Origin: Rikenellaceae bacterium
GTDB lineage: Bacteria > Bacteroidota > Bacteroidia > Bacteroidales > Rikenellaceae
Length of the DNA stretch: 56,111 nucleotides
Assembly (NCBI GenBank): GCA_017935625.1
Contig: JAGBHC010000001.1
Span: forward strand, 1-56,111
Reading direction: 5' to 3'
Of the stretch, positions 26,258 to 36,100 are shown in pieces; the stretch's first letter is position 1, and each line of letters starts with the position of its first letter. The notes below the pieces were generated by a model. The model searched no databases, was not told the DNA's origin, and saw only the letters and a list, made by a program, of their open reading frames with translations. A program made the position numbers and the translations under genes.

Positions 26258-28048
26258 ATGAAGAATATACGGAATTTTTGCATCATCGCACATATAGACC
26301 ACGGCAAGAGCACGCTCGCCGACCGCCTGCTCGAAATCACCAAGACGCTCAACGAGCGTGAATTGCAGGCCCAGGTGCTGGACGACATGGAGCTGGAGCG
26401 CGAAAAGGGCATCACCATCAAGAGCCACGCCATCCAGATGGAATATACGGCCCTCGACGGGCAGAAATACGTGCTCAACCTCATCGACACGCCGGGACAC
26501 GTGGACTTCTCCTACGAAGTGTCGCGCGCCATCGCCAGCTGCGAAGGCGCCCTGCTGGTGGTGGACGCCACGCAGGGCATTCAGGCCCAGACCATCTCCA
26601 ACCTCTACCTGGCCTTCGGCCACGACCTCGAGATAATTCCCGTCCTCAACAAGATAGACATGCCCTCGGCCATGATTGACGAGGTGAAGGACCAAATCGT
26701 GGACCTGCTCGGCTGCAGCCGGGAGGAGATTCTCTCCGCCTCGGGCAAGACGGGCGAAGGAGTAGACCGGGTGCTGGAGGCCATCGTGCAGCGGGTGCCG
26801 GCGCCGAAGGGCGACGAAAAGGCCCCCCTGCAGGCGCTCATCTTCGACTCGGTGTTCAATCCCTTCCGGGGCATCATCGCCTACTTCCGCGTCCAGAACG
26901 GCGTGCTGAGAAAGGGCGACAAGGTGAAGTTCTTCAACACGGGCAGCGAATACGTCGCCGACGAGGTGGGCGTGCTCAAGCTCAAGATGCAGCCGCGCGA
27001 CGAGATACGGGCCGGAGACGTGGGCTACATCATCTCGGGCATCAAGACCTCGGTGGACGTCAAGGTGGGCGACACCATCACCCACGTGGAGCGTCCGTGC
27101 GCCGAAGCCATCGCCGGATTCGAGGACGTCAAGCCGATGGTCTTCGCCGGCATGTATCCCGTGGACAGCGACGAGTACGAGGACCTGCGGGCCTCGCTCG
27201 AGAAGCTGCAGCTCAACGACGCATCGCTCACCTTCGAGCCCGAGAGCTCGCTGGCGCTGGGCTTCGGATTCCGGTGCGGATTCCTGGGGCTGCTGCACAT
27301 GGAGATTATCCAGGAGCGGCTCTACCGCGAATTCGACATGGACGTAATCACCACCGTTCCCAACGTCTCCTACCGGGTCACCACCACGCGCGGCGAACAG
27401 GTGGACGTGCATAACCCCTCGGGACTGCCCGAACCGACGATGGTGGCCAAAATCGAGGAGCCCTACATCCTGGCCCAGATAATCACCAAGAGCGAGTTCC
27501 TGGGCAACGTGATGAAGCTGTGCATCGACAAACGCGGCACGCTCAAGAACCAGGTATTCATCACCCAGGACCGCGTGGAGGTCAATTTCGACATGCCGCT
27601 GAGCGAAATCGTCTTCGACTTCTACGACAAGCTCAAGAGCATCTCGCGCGGATACGCCTCCTTCGACTACCACCGCACGGGATACAAGGAGAGCAAGCTG
27701 GCCAAGCTCGACATCCTGCTCAACGGCGAACCGGTGGACGCCCTCTCCTCGCTCATCTACCACGAACACGCCTATGCGTTCGGCCGCAAGATGTGCGAGA
27801 AGCTCAAGGAGCTCATCCCGCGCCAGCAGTTCGACATCGCCATACAGGCCGCCATCGGCGCCAAGATTATCGCCCGCGAGACCATCAAGGCGCTGCGCAA
27901 GGACGTGACCGCCAAGTGCTACGGCGGCGATATCTCGCGCAAGCGCAAACTGCTCGACAAACAGAAGAAGGGTAAGAAACGAATGCGCCAGGTGGGCAAT
28001 GTAGAGGTGCCGCAGCAGGCGTTCCTCGCCGTACTGAAAATGGACTAA
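26258..28048 (+). CDS. lepA: Elongation factor 4 (back-translocating GTPase)
   Basis: A 596-residue translational GTPase that acts on stalled or biogenesis-stage ribosomes. G1 AHIDHGKST near residues 11-19, the switch I/II region with [13 protein letters not shown]4 NKIDMPSA. It has LepA-specific features: no EF-G domain IV, and the C-terminal domain ending [27 protein letters not shown]. Start at 26258 (MKNIRNF) is the conserved family start. Followed after 18 bp by the acyl-CoA ligase gene, so likely cotranscribed. Confidence 0.98.
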   Translation: MKNIRNFCIIAHIDHGKSTLADRLLEITKTLNERELQAQVLDDMELEREKGITIKSHAIQMEYTALDGQKYVLNLIDTPGHVDFSYEVSRAIASCEGALLVVDATQGIQAQTISNLYLAFGHDLEIIPVLNKIDMPSAMIDEVKDQIVDLLGCSREEILSASGKTGEGVDRVLEAIVQRVPAPKGDEKAPLQALIFDSVFNPFRGIIAYFRVQNGVLRKGDKVKFFNTGSEYVADEVGVLKLKMQPRDEIRAGDVGYIISGIKTSVDVKVGDTITHVERPCAEAIAGFEDVKPMVFAGMYPVDSDEYEDLRASLEKLQLNDASLTFEPESSLALGFGFRCGFLGLLHMEIIQERLYREFDMDVITTVPNVSYRVTTTRGEQVDVHNPSGLPEPTMVAKIEEPYILAQIITKSEFLGNVMKLCIDKRGTLKNQVFITQDRVEVNFDMPLSEIVFDFYDKLKSISRGYASFDYHRTGYKESKLAKLDILLNGEPVDALSSLIYHEHAYAFGRKMCEKLKELIPRQQFDIAIQAAIGAKIIARETIKALRKDVTAKCYGGDISRKRKLLDKQKKGKKRMRQVGNVEVPQQAFLAVLKMD

Positions 28049-28066
28049 GCCTTCAGGGAAGAGACG

Positions 28067-29974
28067 ATGAAAAAGACCCTCATAGACCTTTTCGAACAGG
28101 CCGCAGCCCGCTACGGGGAGAAGAGCTTCCTGCTGGAGAAACACGACGGCGCGTGGCGGCAGAGCACCTACCGGCAGGTCCGGGAGCGGGTGCTGCGCGT
28201 GGCCGCCGGCCTGCTGGAGACGGGCATAGGCCGGGGCGAGCGGATATCCATCCTCTCCGAAGGACGCAACGACTGGATTGTCAGCGAACTGGGACTGCTC
28301 TACGCCGGTGCGGTGAGCGTGCCGCTCTCCGTCAAGCTGGAGGAGAGCAACGACCTGCTCTTCCGGCTCGCCCACGCCGAAGTCTCGGTGGCGATGGTGT
28401 CGGCCAACCAGCTCCCGAAAATCAGAAAGATACGCGACCGGCTGCCCCTGCTGCGGCAGGTCATCTGCTTCGACGAGGTGCCGCAGCCCGAAGCGCACGA
28501 GACGACGCTCTCCGAAATCGAGGCCCGGGGAGCCGCCGCACTCGCGGCCGGAGGCGAAGAACGGGTGATGGCCGGCGCCCGGGAGGTGAAGGGCGACGAC
28601 TGCGCCACCATCACCTACACCTCGGGCACCACCTCCGACCCCAAAGGGGTGATGCTCACCCACCGCAACTACACAGCCAACGTCGAACAGTCGCTCTCGC
28701 GGGTGTCTATACCCTCGTGGTACAGGACCCTCATCATCCTGCCCCTCGACCACTGCTTCGCCCATGTGGTGGGATTCTACATCATGATAGCGTGCGGAGC
28801 GACGGTGGCCACCGTGCAGGTGGGCCGCACGCCGATGGAGACGCTCAAGAACATTCCGCTCAACATCCGGGAGGTGAAACCGCACTTTCTGCTCTCGGTG
28901 CCGGCCCTGGCCAAGAACTTCCGCAAGAGCATCGAGAGCGCCATCCGGGCCAAAGGGCCTGCGGCGGAGCGGATGTTCTCGCTGGCCCTGCGCGTCGCCT
29001 ACGCCTACAACGCCGACGGATACGGCCGCGGGCGCGGCTGGCGCATCCTGCTCGCCCCGGCGGCGGCGCTTTTCGACCGGCTGCTGATGCGCAAGGTGCG
29101 GGAGGCGTTCGGCGGATGCCTGCAGTTCTTCATCGGCGGCGGAGCGCTGCTCGACACCGAGCTGCAACGGTTTTTCTACGCCGTGGGCATGCCCATGTAC
29201 CAGGGATACGGACTTTCGGAGGCGACGCCCGTCATCTCCACCAACTCGCCCCGCAAGGGGTGCCACCGGTTCGGCTCGTCGGGCATGCTGCTCGAACCGC
29301 TCGATTTGAAAATCATCGGCGAGCACGGACAGCCGCTGCCTGCGGGCGAACGCGGCGAAATCGTCATCCGGGGCGAGAACGTGATGGCCGGCTACTGGAA
29401 AAATCCCGAGGCCACGGCCGAAACGGTGCGCGACGGATGGCTCTACACGGGCGACATGGGCTACATGAGCCCCGAAGGATTCCTCTACGTGCTGGGACGC
29501 TTCAAGAGCCTGCTCATCGCCGGCGACGGCGAGAAGTACAGCCCCGAAGGGATGGAGGAGGCCATCGTGGACAAGTCGCCCTTCATCGAACAGATTATGA
29601 TATACAACAACCAGAGCCCCTTTACGAGCGCCGTGGTGGTCCCCGACCGCGAGGCCGTCAGACGGCATCTGAAAGGTCTGTCGGGCGAGGAGTACGCCCG
29701 CCGCGCGGTGGAGCTCATCGGCGGCGAAATCGCCAAGTACAAGAGCGGCGGAGTCTATGCCGACGAGTTTCCCGACCGTTGGCTGCCCGCGGCGCTGGCC
29801 ATCGTCGGCGAGCCTTTCTCGGAGAAGAACGGACTGGTGAACAGCACCATGAAGGTCGTGCGCGGCAAGGTGGAGGAGCACTACCGCCAGCGCATCGAGG
29901 CGCTCTACGCCCCCGGCGGCAGGGAGCTGCTCGACCCGCGCAATCTGGCCGTGTTCATGGAGGAGGAGAAATAG
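28067..29974 (+). CDS. Long-chain acyl-CoA synthetase (AMP-forming)
   Basis: A 635-residue ANL-family ligase. P-loop TYTSGTTSDPKGVMLTH near residues 183-199, YQGYGLSEATPVIS (A5), GWLYTGDMGYMSPEGFLYVLGRFK (A7-A8). The length and the FIEQIMIYNNQSPFTSAVVV segment resemble FadD15/bubblegum-type long-chain ligases. A hydrophobic stretch near 225-245 could touch the membrane. It is a second, distinct paralogue to the ligase at 16616. Located between lepA and a lipoprotein gene with short gaps (18 and 13 bp). Confidence 0.9.
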   Translation: MKKTLIDLFEQAAARYGEKSFLLEKHDGAWRQSTYRQVRERVLRVAAGLLETGIGRGERISILSEGRNDWIVSELGLLYAGAVSVPLSVKLEESNDLLFRLAHAEVSVAMVSANQLPKIRKIRDRLPLLRQVICFDEVPQPEAHETTLSEIEARGAAALAAGGEERVMAGAREVKGDDCATITYTSGTTSDPKGVMLTHRNYTANVEQSLSRVSIPSWYRTLIILPLDHCFAHVVGFYIMIACGATVATVQVGRTPMETLKNIPLNIREVKPHFLLSVPALAKNFRKSIESAIRAKGPAAERMFSLALRVAYAYNADGYGRGRGWRILLAPAAALFDRLLMRKVREAFGGCLQFFIGGGALLDTELQRFFYAVGMPMYQGYGLSEATPVISTNSPRKGCHRFGSSGMLLEPLDLKIIGEHGQPLPAGERGEIVIRGENVMAGYWKNPEATAETVRDGWLYTGDMGYMSPEGFLYVLGRFKSLLIAGDGEKYSPEGMEEAIVDKSPFIEQIMIYNNQSPFTSAVVVPDREAVRRHLKGLSGEEYARRAVELIGGEIAKYKSGGVYADEFPDRWLPAALAIVGEPFSEKNGLVNSTMKVVRGKVEEHYRQRIEALYAPGGRELLDPRNLAVFMEEEK

Positions 29975-29987
29975 GAGGAAAAAGGGA

Positions 29988-30965
29988 ATGAAAAGAATCG
30001 ACGATATGACCGATGCCAAGATATCCGCAGCCATTCGGGCGACGGCCCGATGGGCCGCCGTCGCGCTCCTCTGCGGCATGACGGCCTGCAATTCGGGTCT
30101 GGGCGGCGGTGAGACGATGGACCCGTTCTACCGCCCGGCAGGCGCGGGCAGCCGGGCCGCCTGCAACCGCGTCTGGGAGTTCACCCCCGCCCCGGGGCAG
30201 TTCATCAACGACACCTCGTCCGAGGGGGGATACCACGGCGAGAGCACGCCCGCCGAGGCGGCGGAATATGCCATGAAGCGCCTGGAGGCGGGTTACTACG
30301 TCTCGCTGGGCGGCTTCGGCGGCTACCTCGTGGTGGGATTCGACCACAGCATCCTCAACAGCGGCGGCGACTACGACTTCTCGGTCACGGGCAATGCCAT
30401 CGAATCGAGCTGCGAGCCCGGCATCGTGTGGGTGATGCGCGACGAGAACGGCAACGGCCGGCCCGACGACACCTGGTACGAACTGCGCGGCAGCGAATAC
30501 GGCACCTCCAACCGCGTGGCGGGCTATGCGGTGACCTACCGCCGTCCCGACCGTGACGGAGCCGACGTGGAGTGGCGCGACAACCGGGGCGGCAGCGGCA
30601 CCATAGCCCGCAACACCCACCACACCCAGCCGAGCTACTATCCGCTGTGGATTGCCGAACAGGAGTACACGCTCACCGGCACGATGCTCCTCCCGCGCGA
30701 CTACGTGGACGAGCACGGCATGTACTGCACCGGCATCTACGGCTGGGGCTACGCCGACAACTACGGCAGCGACCGGCTGACGGGCGGCAGGAACCGCTTC
30801 CGGATTTCGGATGCCGTGACCGCCGAGGGCGGAGCCGCGCTGCTCCCCTACATCGACTTCGTGAAGGTGCAGACGGCAGTGAACATCCAGGGCAGCGCCG
30901 GCGTGGGCGAACTCTCGACCGAGGTGCTGGGCATCGCCGACGAACACCCGGGGCGCCGGCCCTGA
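29988..30965 (+). CDS. Surface lipoprotein with a calcium-binding-like loop
   Basis: A 325-residue protein with a lipoprotein signal (lipobox MTAC, Cys34; a Met at residue 7 could be the true start). The middle has FTPAPGQFINDT, GGYHGEST, SLGGFGGYLVVGFDHSI, and an EF-hand-like loop DENGNGRPDD near 152-161 followed by TWYELRGSEY. The same set occurs in a family of Bacteroidota cell-surface proteins often found with TonB receptors for cobalamin or other cofactors. No such receptor is nearby. Binding partner unknown. Confidence 0.75.
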   Translation: MKRIDDMTDAKISAAIRATARWAAVALLCGMTACNSGLGGGETMDPFYRPAGAGSRAACNRVWEFTPAPGQFINDTSSEGGYHGESTPAEAAEYAMKRLEAGYYVSLGGFGGYLVVGFDHSILNSGGDYDFSVTGNAIESSCEPGIVWVMRDENGNGRPDDTWYELRGSEYGTSNRVAGYAVTYRRPDRDGADVEWRDNRGGSGTIARNTHHTQPSYYPLWIAEQEYTLTGTMLLPRDYVDEHGMYCTGIYGWGYADNYGSDRLTGGRNRFRISDAVTAEGGAALLPYIDFVKVQTAVNIQGSAGVGELSTEVLGIADEHPGRRP

Positions 30966-31025
30966 TTCGGAAACCGGACGAAATACGGCAAACTAATAGA
31001 TAGACAACCTTTAAAACGACTGCTT

Positions 31026-32414
31026 ATGAAAAATTCCAAACTTCCGGTACTCGGACTTTCGTCCCTGCCGCTCGTTTTCTCGGCCTGCGCCGACGGACAG
31101 CAGACCGCTTCGCGGGAGGACAAACCGAACGTGATTTTCATTCTGGCCGACGACATGGGCTACTGCGACCTGTCGTGCTACGGCAACGTGGAGATTACCA
31201 CGCCCAACATCGACCGCCTCGCCGCGACCGGCACCCACTTCACCAACGCCTACGCCGGGTCGGCCATCAGCTCCCCGTCGCGCTGCGCCCTGATGACCGG
31301 CAAGCACAGCGGACACACCACCATCCGCGACAACTTCTGCAACGCCGGCGGTCTGACGGGCCTCAAGAACGGAGCCCCCATCCGCCGCATGCACCTCACC
31401 CAGGACGACTACACGCTGGCCAACCTGATGCACGACGCAGGCTACCGCACCTGTCTGGTCAATAAGTGGCACCTCGACGGATTCAACCCCGGCGCCGGTC
31501 CGCTCGACCGCGGCTTCGACGAGTTCTACGGCTGGCTCATCAGCTCGGGACAGTCCAACTCGCCCTATTACTATCCGGCCAAGCGCTTCAACAACCGCGA
31601 CCTGTCGCCCGTGACGGCCAACGAACACGAGCAGCAGGTGCGTCACAACACCGACATTTCGACCGACGACGCCATCGCCTTCATCAACCGCAACGTGGAC
31701 AATCCCTTCTTCCTCTACCTGGCCTTCGACGCTCCCCACGAGCCCTACAACATCAACGACACGCACTGGTACGACGAGAAGGACTGGGACGCCAACTCGA
31801 AGCGCTACGCTTCGCTCATCTCGCACATGGACGAGGCCGTGGGCCGTCTGATTGCCGAACTCGACCGGCTGGGCCTGCGGGAGAACACCATCGTCTTCTT
31901 CGCCTCGGACAACGGAGCCGCCGTGCAGGCGCCGCTCGAGCTGCTCAACTGCAACGGCAGTTTCCGCGGCCGCAAGGGCATCGTCTACGAGGGCGGCATC
32001 CGCGTACCGCTCATCGTCAATTGCCCGGGCAAGGTGAAGGAGCAGGAGCTGCTCAACCAGGTCTTCTTCCCCGATATCATGCCCACCCTGGCCGCACTCA
32101 GCGGAACGAAGGCCCCGGAGTGGACCGACGGCATCGACATCTCGCCGCTCTTCTTCGGCCAGCAGGTGGAGACCGACAACCGCATGCTCTACTGGGAGTT
32201 CCCCGGCAAGCAGATTGCCGCACGCAAGGGCAAGTGGAAAATCGTGCAGATGAGAGAGCAGCCCTTCGAGCTCTACGACCTGGAGAACGACCCGTTCGAG
32301 ACCACCGACCTGGCGGCTTCCGAACCCGAAATCCTGGAGCAGATGGTCGCAGAAGCGAAGACCATGCACCGGCCTACCCCCAACTGGCCGCTGCCCGGAG
32401 AGTTCGAGAACTAA
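31026..32414 (+). CDS. Serine-type sulfatase (family S1) lipoprotein
   Basis: A 462-residue alkaline-phosphatase-fold sulfatase. Lipoprotein signal with Cys21 (FSAC). Calcium ligands in LADDMGY near residues 41-46. Sulfatase signature ISSPSRCALMTG at 81-92, with Ser82 in the position converted to formylglycine, and GKHSGHTT next. NKWHLDGFN, FLYLAFDAPHEPYN and SDNGAA follow. It removes sulfate from a glycan or steroid; the substrate is not readable. A serine-type site needs an anaerobic radical-SAM maturase, which is the next gene. Confidence 0.94.
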   Translation: MKNSKLPVLGLSSLPLVFSACADGQQTASREDKPNVIFILADDMGYCDLSCYGNVEITTPNIDRLAATGTHFTNAYAGSAISSPSRCALMTGKHSGHTTIRDNFCNAGGLTGLKNGAPIRRMHLTQDDYTLANLMHDAGYRTCLVNKWHLDGFNPGAGPLDRGFDEFYGWLISSGQSNSPYYYPAKRFNNRDLSPVTANEHEQQVRHNTDISTDDAIAFINRNVDNPFFLYLAFDAPHEPYNINDTHWYDEKDWDANSKRYASLISHMDEAVGRLIAELDRLGLRENTIVFFASDNGAAVQAPLELLNCNGSFRGRKGIVYEGGIRVPLIVNCPGKVKEQELLNQVFFPDIMPTLAALSGTKAPEWTDGIDISPLFFGQQVETDNRMLYWEFPGKQIAARKGKWKIVQMREQPFELYDLENDPFETTDLAASEPEILEQMVAEAKTMHRPTPNWPLPGEFEN

Positions 32415-32436
32415 AAACCATTCGATTGTCATCCAG

Positions 32437-32465
32437 TCACCCGGGCGCCCGCTGCGTCCGGGTGA
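32437..32465 (+). other. Intercistronic hairpin between sulfatase and maturase genes
   Basis: Perfect 8-bp stem TCACCCGG/CCGGGTGA with a 13-nt loop, no T-run. It sits in the 76-bp gap and may adjust relative expression or mRNA stability rather than end transcription. Confidence 0.5.
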
Positions 32466-32490
32466 TTGAAATATATAAGGAGACCCTATT

Positions 32491-33675
32491 ATGGCAGAAC
32501 CTCTTTTTTCACCCTTCTCGAAACCGATTTACGTGATGGTCAAGCCGGCGGGCCCGGCCTGCAACCTGGCCTGCGAGTATTGCTACTACCTCGAAAAGTC
32601 GGCCCTGGTCAAGGAGGACGGCAGCGGCTCGCTCATGAGCAACGAGCTGCTGGAGCGTTTCGTGCGCGACTACATCACCTCGCAGGTGGACCGCCGGGTG
32701 CTCTTCACCTGGCACGGCGGCGAACCGCTGCTGCGTCCGCTCTCCTTCTACCGCCGCGCCGTCGAGCTGCAGAAGAAGTATGCCGACGCAAGGCAGGTGG
32801 ACAACTGCATCCAGACCAACGGCACGCTGCTGACCGACGAGTGGTGCGAATTCCTGCGCGAGAACAACTTCCTGGTAGGCATATCGGTAGACGGCGGAGC
32901 CCTCTTCCACGACACCTTCCGCCGCGACAAGCAGGGACGCCCCACCTTCGAACGGGTGATGCGCAGCATCGAGATGCTGCGCCGCCACGGGGTGGAGTAC
33001 AATGCCATGGCGGTGGTCAATCGCCTCAACGCCGACTATCCGGAAGATTTCTACCGGTTCTTCAAGCAGATGGACTGCCGCTACATTCAGTTCGCCCCCA
33101 TCGTGGAGCCCATGCGCGACCCGGCGACGGGGCGCATGACGGTCATCCCCTCCTCCGTGTCACCGCAGCAGTGGGGCGAATTTCTCTGCCGGCTGTTCGA
33201 CGAGTGGGTCAAGGAGGATGTGGGCAAGTTCTTCATCCGGCACTTCGACGACGTGCTGGCCAACTGGGTGGGCGTCACGCCCGGACTCTGCATCCTGGCC
33301 AAGACCTGCGGTCAGGCCGGAGTGATGGAGCACAACGGCGACGTCTACTCCTGCGACCACTTCGTATTTCCGGAGTACAAGCTGGGCAACATCCGCAACA
33401 AGACCCTCACCGAGATGATGTGGAGCCCCAAGCAGTTCCGCTTCGGACAGAGCAAGCAGACCTCGCTGCCCCGCCAGTGCAAGCGCTGCCGCTACCTGAG
33501 AATCTGCAACGGCGAATGCCCCAAGAACCGGCTCTCGTTGAGCGTGGACGGCGAACCGGGGCTCAACTACCTGTGCGAGGGCTACTACCGCTTCTTCGAG
33601 CACACGGCGCCCTTCATGGAGCGGATGGCCCGGGAAATCCTCGCCGAGAACGGAAACGGGAAGGGCGGAAAATAG
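32491..33675 (+). CDS. Anaerobic sulfatase-maturating enzyme (radical SAM)
   Basis: A 394-residue radical-SAM enzyme of the anSME group that oxidises the sulfatase active-site Ser or Cys to formylglycine. Radical motif CNLACEYC (Cys24, 28, 31) with WHGGEPLLRP after it. QTNGTLLTDEW includes the region of the proposed general-base Asp. Two auxiliary cluster regions: CILAKTCG...SCDHFVFP and the C-terminal CKRCRYLRICNGECPKNR (SPASM-like). A good ribosome site (AAGGAG) precedes the ATG. Its placement directly after a Ser-type sulfatase fixes the likely partner. Confidence 0.95.
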   Translation: MAEPLFSPFSKPIYVMVKPAGPACNLACEYCYYLEKSALVKEDGSGSLMSNELLERFVRDYITSQVDRRVLFTWHGGEPLLRPLSFYRRAVELQKKYADARQVDNCIQTNGTLLTDEWCEFLRENNFLVGISVDGGALFHDTFRRDKQGRPTFERVMRSIEMLRRHGVEYNAMAVVNRLNADYPEDFYRFFKQMDCRYIQFAPIVEPMRDPATGRMTVIPSSVSPQQWGEFLCRLFDEWVKEDVGKFFIRHFDDVLANWVGVTPGLCILAKTCGQAGVMEHNGDVYSCDHFVFPEYKLGNIRNKTLTEMMWSPKQFRFGQSKQTSLPRQCKRCRYLRICNGECPKNRLSLSVDGEPGLNYLCEGYYRFFEHTAPFMERMAREILAENGNGKGGK

Positions 33676-33704
33676 CTCCGAGCGGCCCAGTCTTCCGCAA
33701 ATGA

Positions 33705-33738
33705 AAAGCCCCGCGGTTCCACGGAACCGCGGGGCTTT
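33705..33738. terminator. Bidirectional terminator after the maturase gene
   Basis: Perfect 16-bp inverted repeat (33705-33720 with 33723-33738), AAA/TTT at the base on both strands, between convergent genes. Confidence 0.85.
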
Positions 33739-33756
33739 CGTTTCGAAACGCCGGGA

Positions 33757-35115
33757 CTACTCCCTCACGCACCGCACCGACAGACCGGCGGCCCGGTGGT
33801 GCGGCTGCACACCGTGACCGGCGGCATCGAAATGGAAGGCCCGGGAGTCGGCCCCCTCCGCATCGGTCGTCCAGTAGAGGCCGTAGCAATCGGGAGTCCG
33901 GCCGGCGGCGACGGTCGAATTGGTGAGTATGCCGTTGTAGTAGCTGCGACGGCCGGCTGCCGCCCAGTACTGGTCGCCCGAATCGGGCGTAGCGAACATC
34001 GTACCGTAGTCGAAAGCCGCTCCGGTGGGTGTCATGGCGGTGAAATCGGCGGCCGAAGGCACTCTCCAGCCGGCCGGACAGGGGTCGTTCACGGTCTTGA
34101 CCGGACCCCACAGGGCCGTATCGGGGCTCTGGAGCCAGTCGTAGGAGCCCTTTTCGGTCCCCACGATGAAGGAGAGGGGATGAGCCGCCGCATAGGCCGC
34201 GGTTCCTGTCTCGGCACCGGTCTCCACGACGGTCACGTAGGCGACGCGGTATTGGGAGCTCTGGTAGAACATGTCGTGGTCCTTGGTATGGTCGTAGGCG
34301 TCGGCATAGATGAAGGGGTCTTTGCGTCCCCACTGGTAGTAGAGTCCGAACGAACGCAGCTTGTCGAGGTCGGTCGCGTTGCTCTCGCTCATGGCGCCCA
34401 GGTTGCGCGACATGAAGCGCTCGTCGGGGTCGGGGGTGTAGTCGGTGCTCCAGATATGCCAGCTCCAGAGGATGTTCTCCTCGGCGTCGCGCACCGCAAT
34501 CACCGCATTGCCCTCCCGCAGACGGGCCGCGCCGTTCTCGGTCTTGGAGACGGTGTTGAAATAGACATAGCCGTCGAAATAGTCCACGTAGTCGATGAGC
34601 TGCGTGGAGGATTTCCACACCAGCGCCGCATCGAACGGGTCGATGGATTCGGTGCCGTTGCCCTTGACCGTGGCCTTGAACTTGTAACGCACGTCGGGGC
34701 GGGTGACGATGTAGCTGTTGGCCGTGGCCGCAGCGCTGAGGTCGATGGCCGGCTTGATTTCCACTCCGATGGTGTAGCGCAGCGTGTCGAGCTCGTCGTA
34801 GGCCGACACGGCCTTGATGCCCAGCGTGCCCGAGAGTTCGGCCTGCGCATCCTGCGCATCGGGGGCCGTCACCACGAAGTAGCTGCTGCCGCCCTCCGCC
34901 GCCGACCAGCCCTCGGGAACCGTAAAGAAGATTTCGGCCACGCCCGAAGTGACGATGCCGATTCGACGGGTCTCCCCGTACTCGAAGAACTTGGTCTGGG
35001 TGTTCGCGAATGCAAAGGTGGCTTTATCCTTGTGGTTGCTGCACCCCGTCCCGACCAGCATCAGAGAGGTCGCGGCGAACAGGGATGCCAATCGGCTGTT
35101 GAGCTGTCTACGCAT
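33757..35115 (-). CDS. Lipoprotein with FISUMP-like C-terminal domain
   Basis: A 452-residue protein with lipoprotein signal (lipobox VGTGC, Cys25). The N-terminal ~200 residues are beta-rich and unassigned. The rest has WSWHIWSTDYTPDPDERFMSRNLGA, YYQWGRKDPF, NDPCPAGWRVPSAADF and ends GLSVRCVRE. This is the Fibrobacter succinogenes major paralogous (FISUMP)/lectin-like domain common in Bacteroidota surface proteins. Function unknown; surface exposed by inference. Own promoter at 35145. Confidence 0.8.
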   Translation of the reverse strand: MRRQLNSRLASLFAATSLMLVGTGCSNHKDKATFAFANTQTKFFEYGETRRIGIVTSGVAEIFFTVPEGWSAAEGGSSYFVVTAPDAQDAQAELSGTLGIKAVSAYDELDTLRYTIGVEIKPAIDLSAAATANSYIVTRPDVRYKFKATVKGNGTESIDPFDAALVWKSSTQLIDYVDYFDGYVYFNTVSKTENGAARLREGNAVIAVRDAEENILWSWHIWSTDYTPDPDERFMSRNLGAMSESNATDLDKLRSFGLYYQWGRKDPFIYADAYDHTKDHDMFYQSSQYRVAYVTVVETGAETGTAAYAAAHPLSFIVGTEKGSYDWLQSPDTALWGPVKTVNDPCPAGWRVPSAADFTAMTPTGAAFDYGTMFATPDSGDQYWAAAGRRSYYNGILTNSTVAAGRTPDCYGLYWTTDAEGADSRAFHFDAAGHGVQPHHRAAGLSVRCVRE

Positions 35116-35144
35116 GGTTAATTTCGATATACGATTTCAAACTG

Positions 35145-35152
35145 CAAAGGTA
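35145..35152 (-). promoter_or_regulatory. Candidate -7 element of the FISUMP lipoprotein gene
   Basis: Minus strand TACCTTTG matches TAnnTTTG, 30 bp upstream of the start codon, in an AT-rich gap shared with the divergent CDGSH gene. Confidence 0.65.
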
Positions 35153-35257
35153 ACAATATTTATCGATATACTTCATCGACTCTCTTTTTTCTGAACGGAA
35201 CAAAGGGTATAATTATTGTGGTTTCCGGGCTCCGGAATTTCAAAACACCGACATGCC

Positions 35258-36007
35258 ATGAAAGAGAAAGAACCGGGAGCGAAGACGCAAATCCCGCAAT
35301 CAATCAAAATCGAAGTGCTGGACCGGGGGCCGCTGCTCGTTTTCGGGCGGCCGCCGCTGCGCCTGCAGTTCATCATGACCGACGAGCAGGGCGCCGGACT
35401 CAATTTCCGGGCCGGACGCGCCTTCGACACCTCGGCGGAACCGACGGCGCTGTGCCGCTGCGGCGCCTCGTCGCACAAACCCTACTGCGACGGCTCCCAC
35501 GAACACGCCGAATGGGAGAGCGAACTCACCGCCGACCTGAAGCCGCTGCTGGAGGGGGCCCGCTACTACCGCGGCGAGGGCGTGGTGCTCGCGGACAACG
35601 AACGCTACTGCGTGTCGGCCCGCTTCTGCGACGCCCGCGGCGGAGCCTGGAATCTGGTCGAGAAGTCGTCCGACCCCGCGGCACGCGACATCGTGGAGCA
35701 GGAGGCCAACCACTGCCCCAATTCGCGCCTCTCGGTGTGGGACCCCGCGACGGGGCAGTCGCGTGAGAAAAAGCTGCCGCCGGCCCTGGGACTCATCGAG
35801 GACCCTGCGATGGGGGTCAGCGGCGGGGTGCTGGTCACCGGCTGCATCCCGGTGGAGAACCAAGCCGGCGAGCGCTACGAACTCCGCAACCGGGTGGTGC
35901 TGTGCCGCTGCGGCGCCTCGTCCAACAAGCCCTACTGCGACGGAGCCCACATCGGCGAGAGATTCCGGGACGGCATACAGGGCACGCCCGACGGCGAGGA
36001 GTGGTAA
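35258..36007 (+). CDS. Double CDGSH iron-sulfur protein with central ferredoxin-like domain
   Basis: A 249-residue cytoplasmic protein. Two CDGSH zinc-finger-like motifs, CRCGASSHKPYCDGSH near residues 67-82 and CRCGASSNKPYCDGAH near 216-231, each with the 3-Cys/1-His set that ligates a 2Fe-2S cluster. Between them CVSARFC...NHCPNSRLSVWD fits the divergent 4Fe-4S mono-cluster (Fer4_19-like) domain. Probably an electron carrier or redox sensor; partner unknown. Start at 35258 is the first Met in frame after an AT-rich leader; an in-frame ATG at 35216 would add 14 unconserved residues. Confidence 0.88.
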   Translation: MKEKEPGAKTQIPQSIKIEVLDRGPLLVFGRPPLRLQFIMTDEQGAGLNFRAGRAFDTSAEPTALCRCGASSHKPYCDGSHEHAEWESELTADLKPLLEGARYYRGEGVVLADNERYCVSARFCDARGGAWNLVEKSSDPAARDIVEQEANHCPNSRLSVWDPATGQSREKKLPPALGLIEDPAMGVSGGVLVTGCIPVENQAGERYELRNRVVLCRCGASSNKPYCDGAHIGERFRDGIQGTPDGEEW

Positions 36008-36036
36008 TGCGCCGCCGGCAGAGCCCGGGAAAGACG

Positions 36037-36084
36037 GACTCTCCGCAAACGGTTTCCCGACAACCGTCTGCGGAGAGTCTTTTC
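36037..36084 (+). terminator. Terminator of the CDGSH gene
   Basis: An 18-bp stem with a single mismatch (36037-36054 with 36062-36079), 7-nt loop, then TTTTC. Confidence 0.85.
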
Positions 36085-36100
36085 TTTGCGGGGAAGGGTT

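Noticed and set aside
26228..30091. Very long antisense reading frame opposite lepA and the acyl-CoA ligase
   Set aside because: It mirrors two well-identified genes on the + strand. High GC removes stop codons from the opposite frames, and the translation has no recognisable domain.
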